Source: an uncultured bacterium (GTDB taxonomy: Bacteria; Planctomycetota; UBA1135; GCA-002686595). Taken from it: a stretch of 5,955 bases of DNA. Position numbers and translations under genes: made by a program. The notes beneath the pieces are model-generated. The model searched no databases. It was not told where the DNA came from and saw nothing but the letters and a program-made list of their open reading frames with translations. Position 1 is the first letter of the stretch; the number at the start of each line of letters is the position of its first letter. Positions 5,399 through 5,955 of the stretch are shown in pieces. The stretch is taken from NCBI GenBank assembly GCA_902826945.1, contig CADEGS010000251.1:1-5955 (forward strand), written 5' to 3'.

Positions 5399-5955
5399 GT
5401 GCAGGCGGCGGACGTCTACCTCCACGGCAGCTCGGAGCGCGAGCAGGAGCGGCTGGCCTTGATGGGCTCGCTGCTCGAGGCCGGCTCGCTGGCGCAGCTC
5501 GCGCTCGCGCCGGGCGAGCGCGTGCTCGACCTCGGCACGGGCACGGGCCTGCTGGCCGCCGCGATGGCGCGCGCGGTGGGCCCGGGCGGGCGCGTCGTGG
5601 CGGTCGAGCGCGACCCGCGCCAGGCCGCGGCCGCGCGCGCGAACGCCGCGCCGCTCGGCGCGCGATTGGAGGTGCGCGAGGGCAGCGCCTACGACCCGCC
5701 GCTCGCTCCGGACGAGCAGGGCTCGTTCGACGTCGTGCACGCGCGCTTCCTGCTCGAGCACCTCGACCGCCCCGCGCGCGCGGTGGCGGCGATGGTGCGC
5801 GCGGCGCGGCCCGGCGGCCGCATCGTGCTGGTGGACGACGACCACTCGCTGATGCGCTTCGAGCCCGACCCGGGCGGGATGCGCGAGCTCTGGGACGCCT
5901 ACTGCGCGCTCTACGAGCGCCTGGGCAAGGACCCCTGGATCGGCCGCAAGCTGGT
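5399..5955 (+). CDS. SAM-dependent class I methyltransferase, 3' end cut by window
   Basis: The first 185 codons are visible and the gene runs off the right edge. It starts with GTG at 5399; the downstream TTG and ATG at about codons 21-22 would remove the conserved-looking start YLHGSSEREQERL. The Rossmann-type SAM-binding core is clear. Motif I is VLDLGTGTG at 42-50. An acidic residue closes strand 2 (E70 in VVAVERDP) and would hold the SAM ribose. FDVVHARFLLEHLDRP at 110-125 is the motif after strand 4, and ARPGGRIVLVDDDH at 136-149 is the strand 5 turn. This matches the Methyltransf_11/25 group, which act on small molecules or quinone/lipid-like substrates. The substrate-binding part begins around residue 150 (LMRFEPDPGGMRELW, then DPWIGRKL) and is mostly outside the window. 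It is 20 bp after the ammonia-lyase gene, so probably co-transcribed, but it may also have its own promoter. The substrate cannot be named. Confidence 0.85.
   Translation, partial: MQAADVYLHGSSEREQERLALMGSLLEAGSLAQLALAPGERVLDLGTGTGLLAAAMARAVGPGGRVVAVERDPRQAAAARANAAPLGARLEVREGSAYDPPLAPDEQGSFDVVHARFLLEHLDRPARAVAAMVRAARPGGRIVLVDDDHSLMRFEPDPGGMRELWDAYCALYERLGKDPWIGRKL

Noticed and set aside
4014..5845. Long minus-strand open frames opposite the lyase and methyltransferase genes
   Set aside because: Low-complexity Arg/Ala/His-rich translations with no motifs, opposite genes with clear catalytic residues.
1..5955. CRISPR arrays, tRNA/rRNA genes, insertion sequences, toxin-antitoxin or phage-defence genes
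   Set aside because: I found no regularly spaced repeats, cloverleaf-type sequence, transposase motifs or defence-associated domains.

Overview
The window is chromosomal-looking DNA of extreme GC content: sampled 60-base lines run from about 70% to 85% G+C, and codon third positions are almost always G or C. Four complete genes, one gene cut by the right edge, and two intergenic stretches fill it. Nothing in it identifies the host for certain. The GC level, the lack of obvious Shine-Dalgarno sequences, a secreted thioredoxin-TPR protein and a ParA gene with a helix-hairpin-helix neighbour would fit a very GC-rich Planctomycetota or Myxococcota-type bacterium, but this is a guess. I see no mobile element, CRISPR array, rRNA or tRNA.

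Left part (1-1628, + strand): a non-coding leader with two small hairpins and a plausible sigma70-type promoter leads into a ParA/Soj-family ATPase (223-1026). This overlaps by ATGA a 201-residue protein (1023-1628) with two helix-hairpin-helix-like segments joined by an acidic linker. That protein sits where ParB normally would, and no ParB is visible here.

Middle (1625-2952): a convergent gene on the minus strand encodes an exported thioredoxin-fold/TPR protein (1625-2761). Its stop codon and that of the HhH gene share the palindrome CTAG, right beside a perfect 16-bp palindrome. A 191-bp divergent control region follows (2762-2952). It holds two near-identical GC palindromes, TACCAT -10-like boxes facing each way, and a third inverted repeat around the rightward -10.

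Right part (2953-5955, + strand): a tight cluster with gaps of 20 bp encodes an aspartate/aromatic-type (class I) PLP aminotransferase, a fold-type II PLP enzyme closely matching 2,3-diaminopropionate ammonia-lyase, and the first 185 codons of a SAM-dependent class I methyltransferase. The two PLP enzymes probably act on related amino acids. The methyltransferase may also have its own leaderless promoter (TAGGAT six bases before a GTG start).

No complete new system is evident. The most unusual points are the ParA plus HhH pair, the palindrome-rich divergent promoter, and the aminotransferase/ammonia-lyase pairing.
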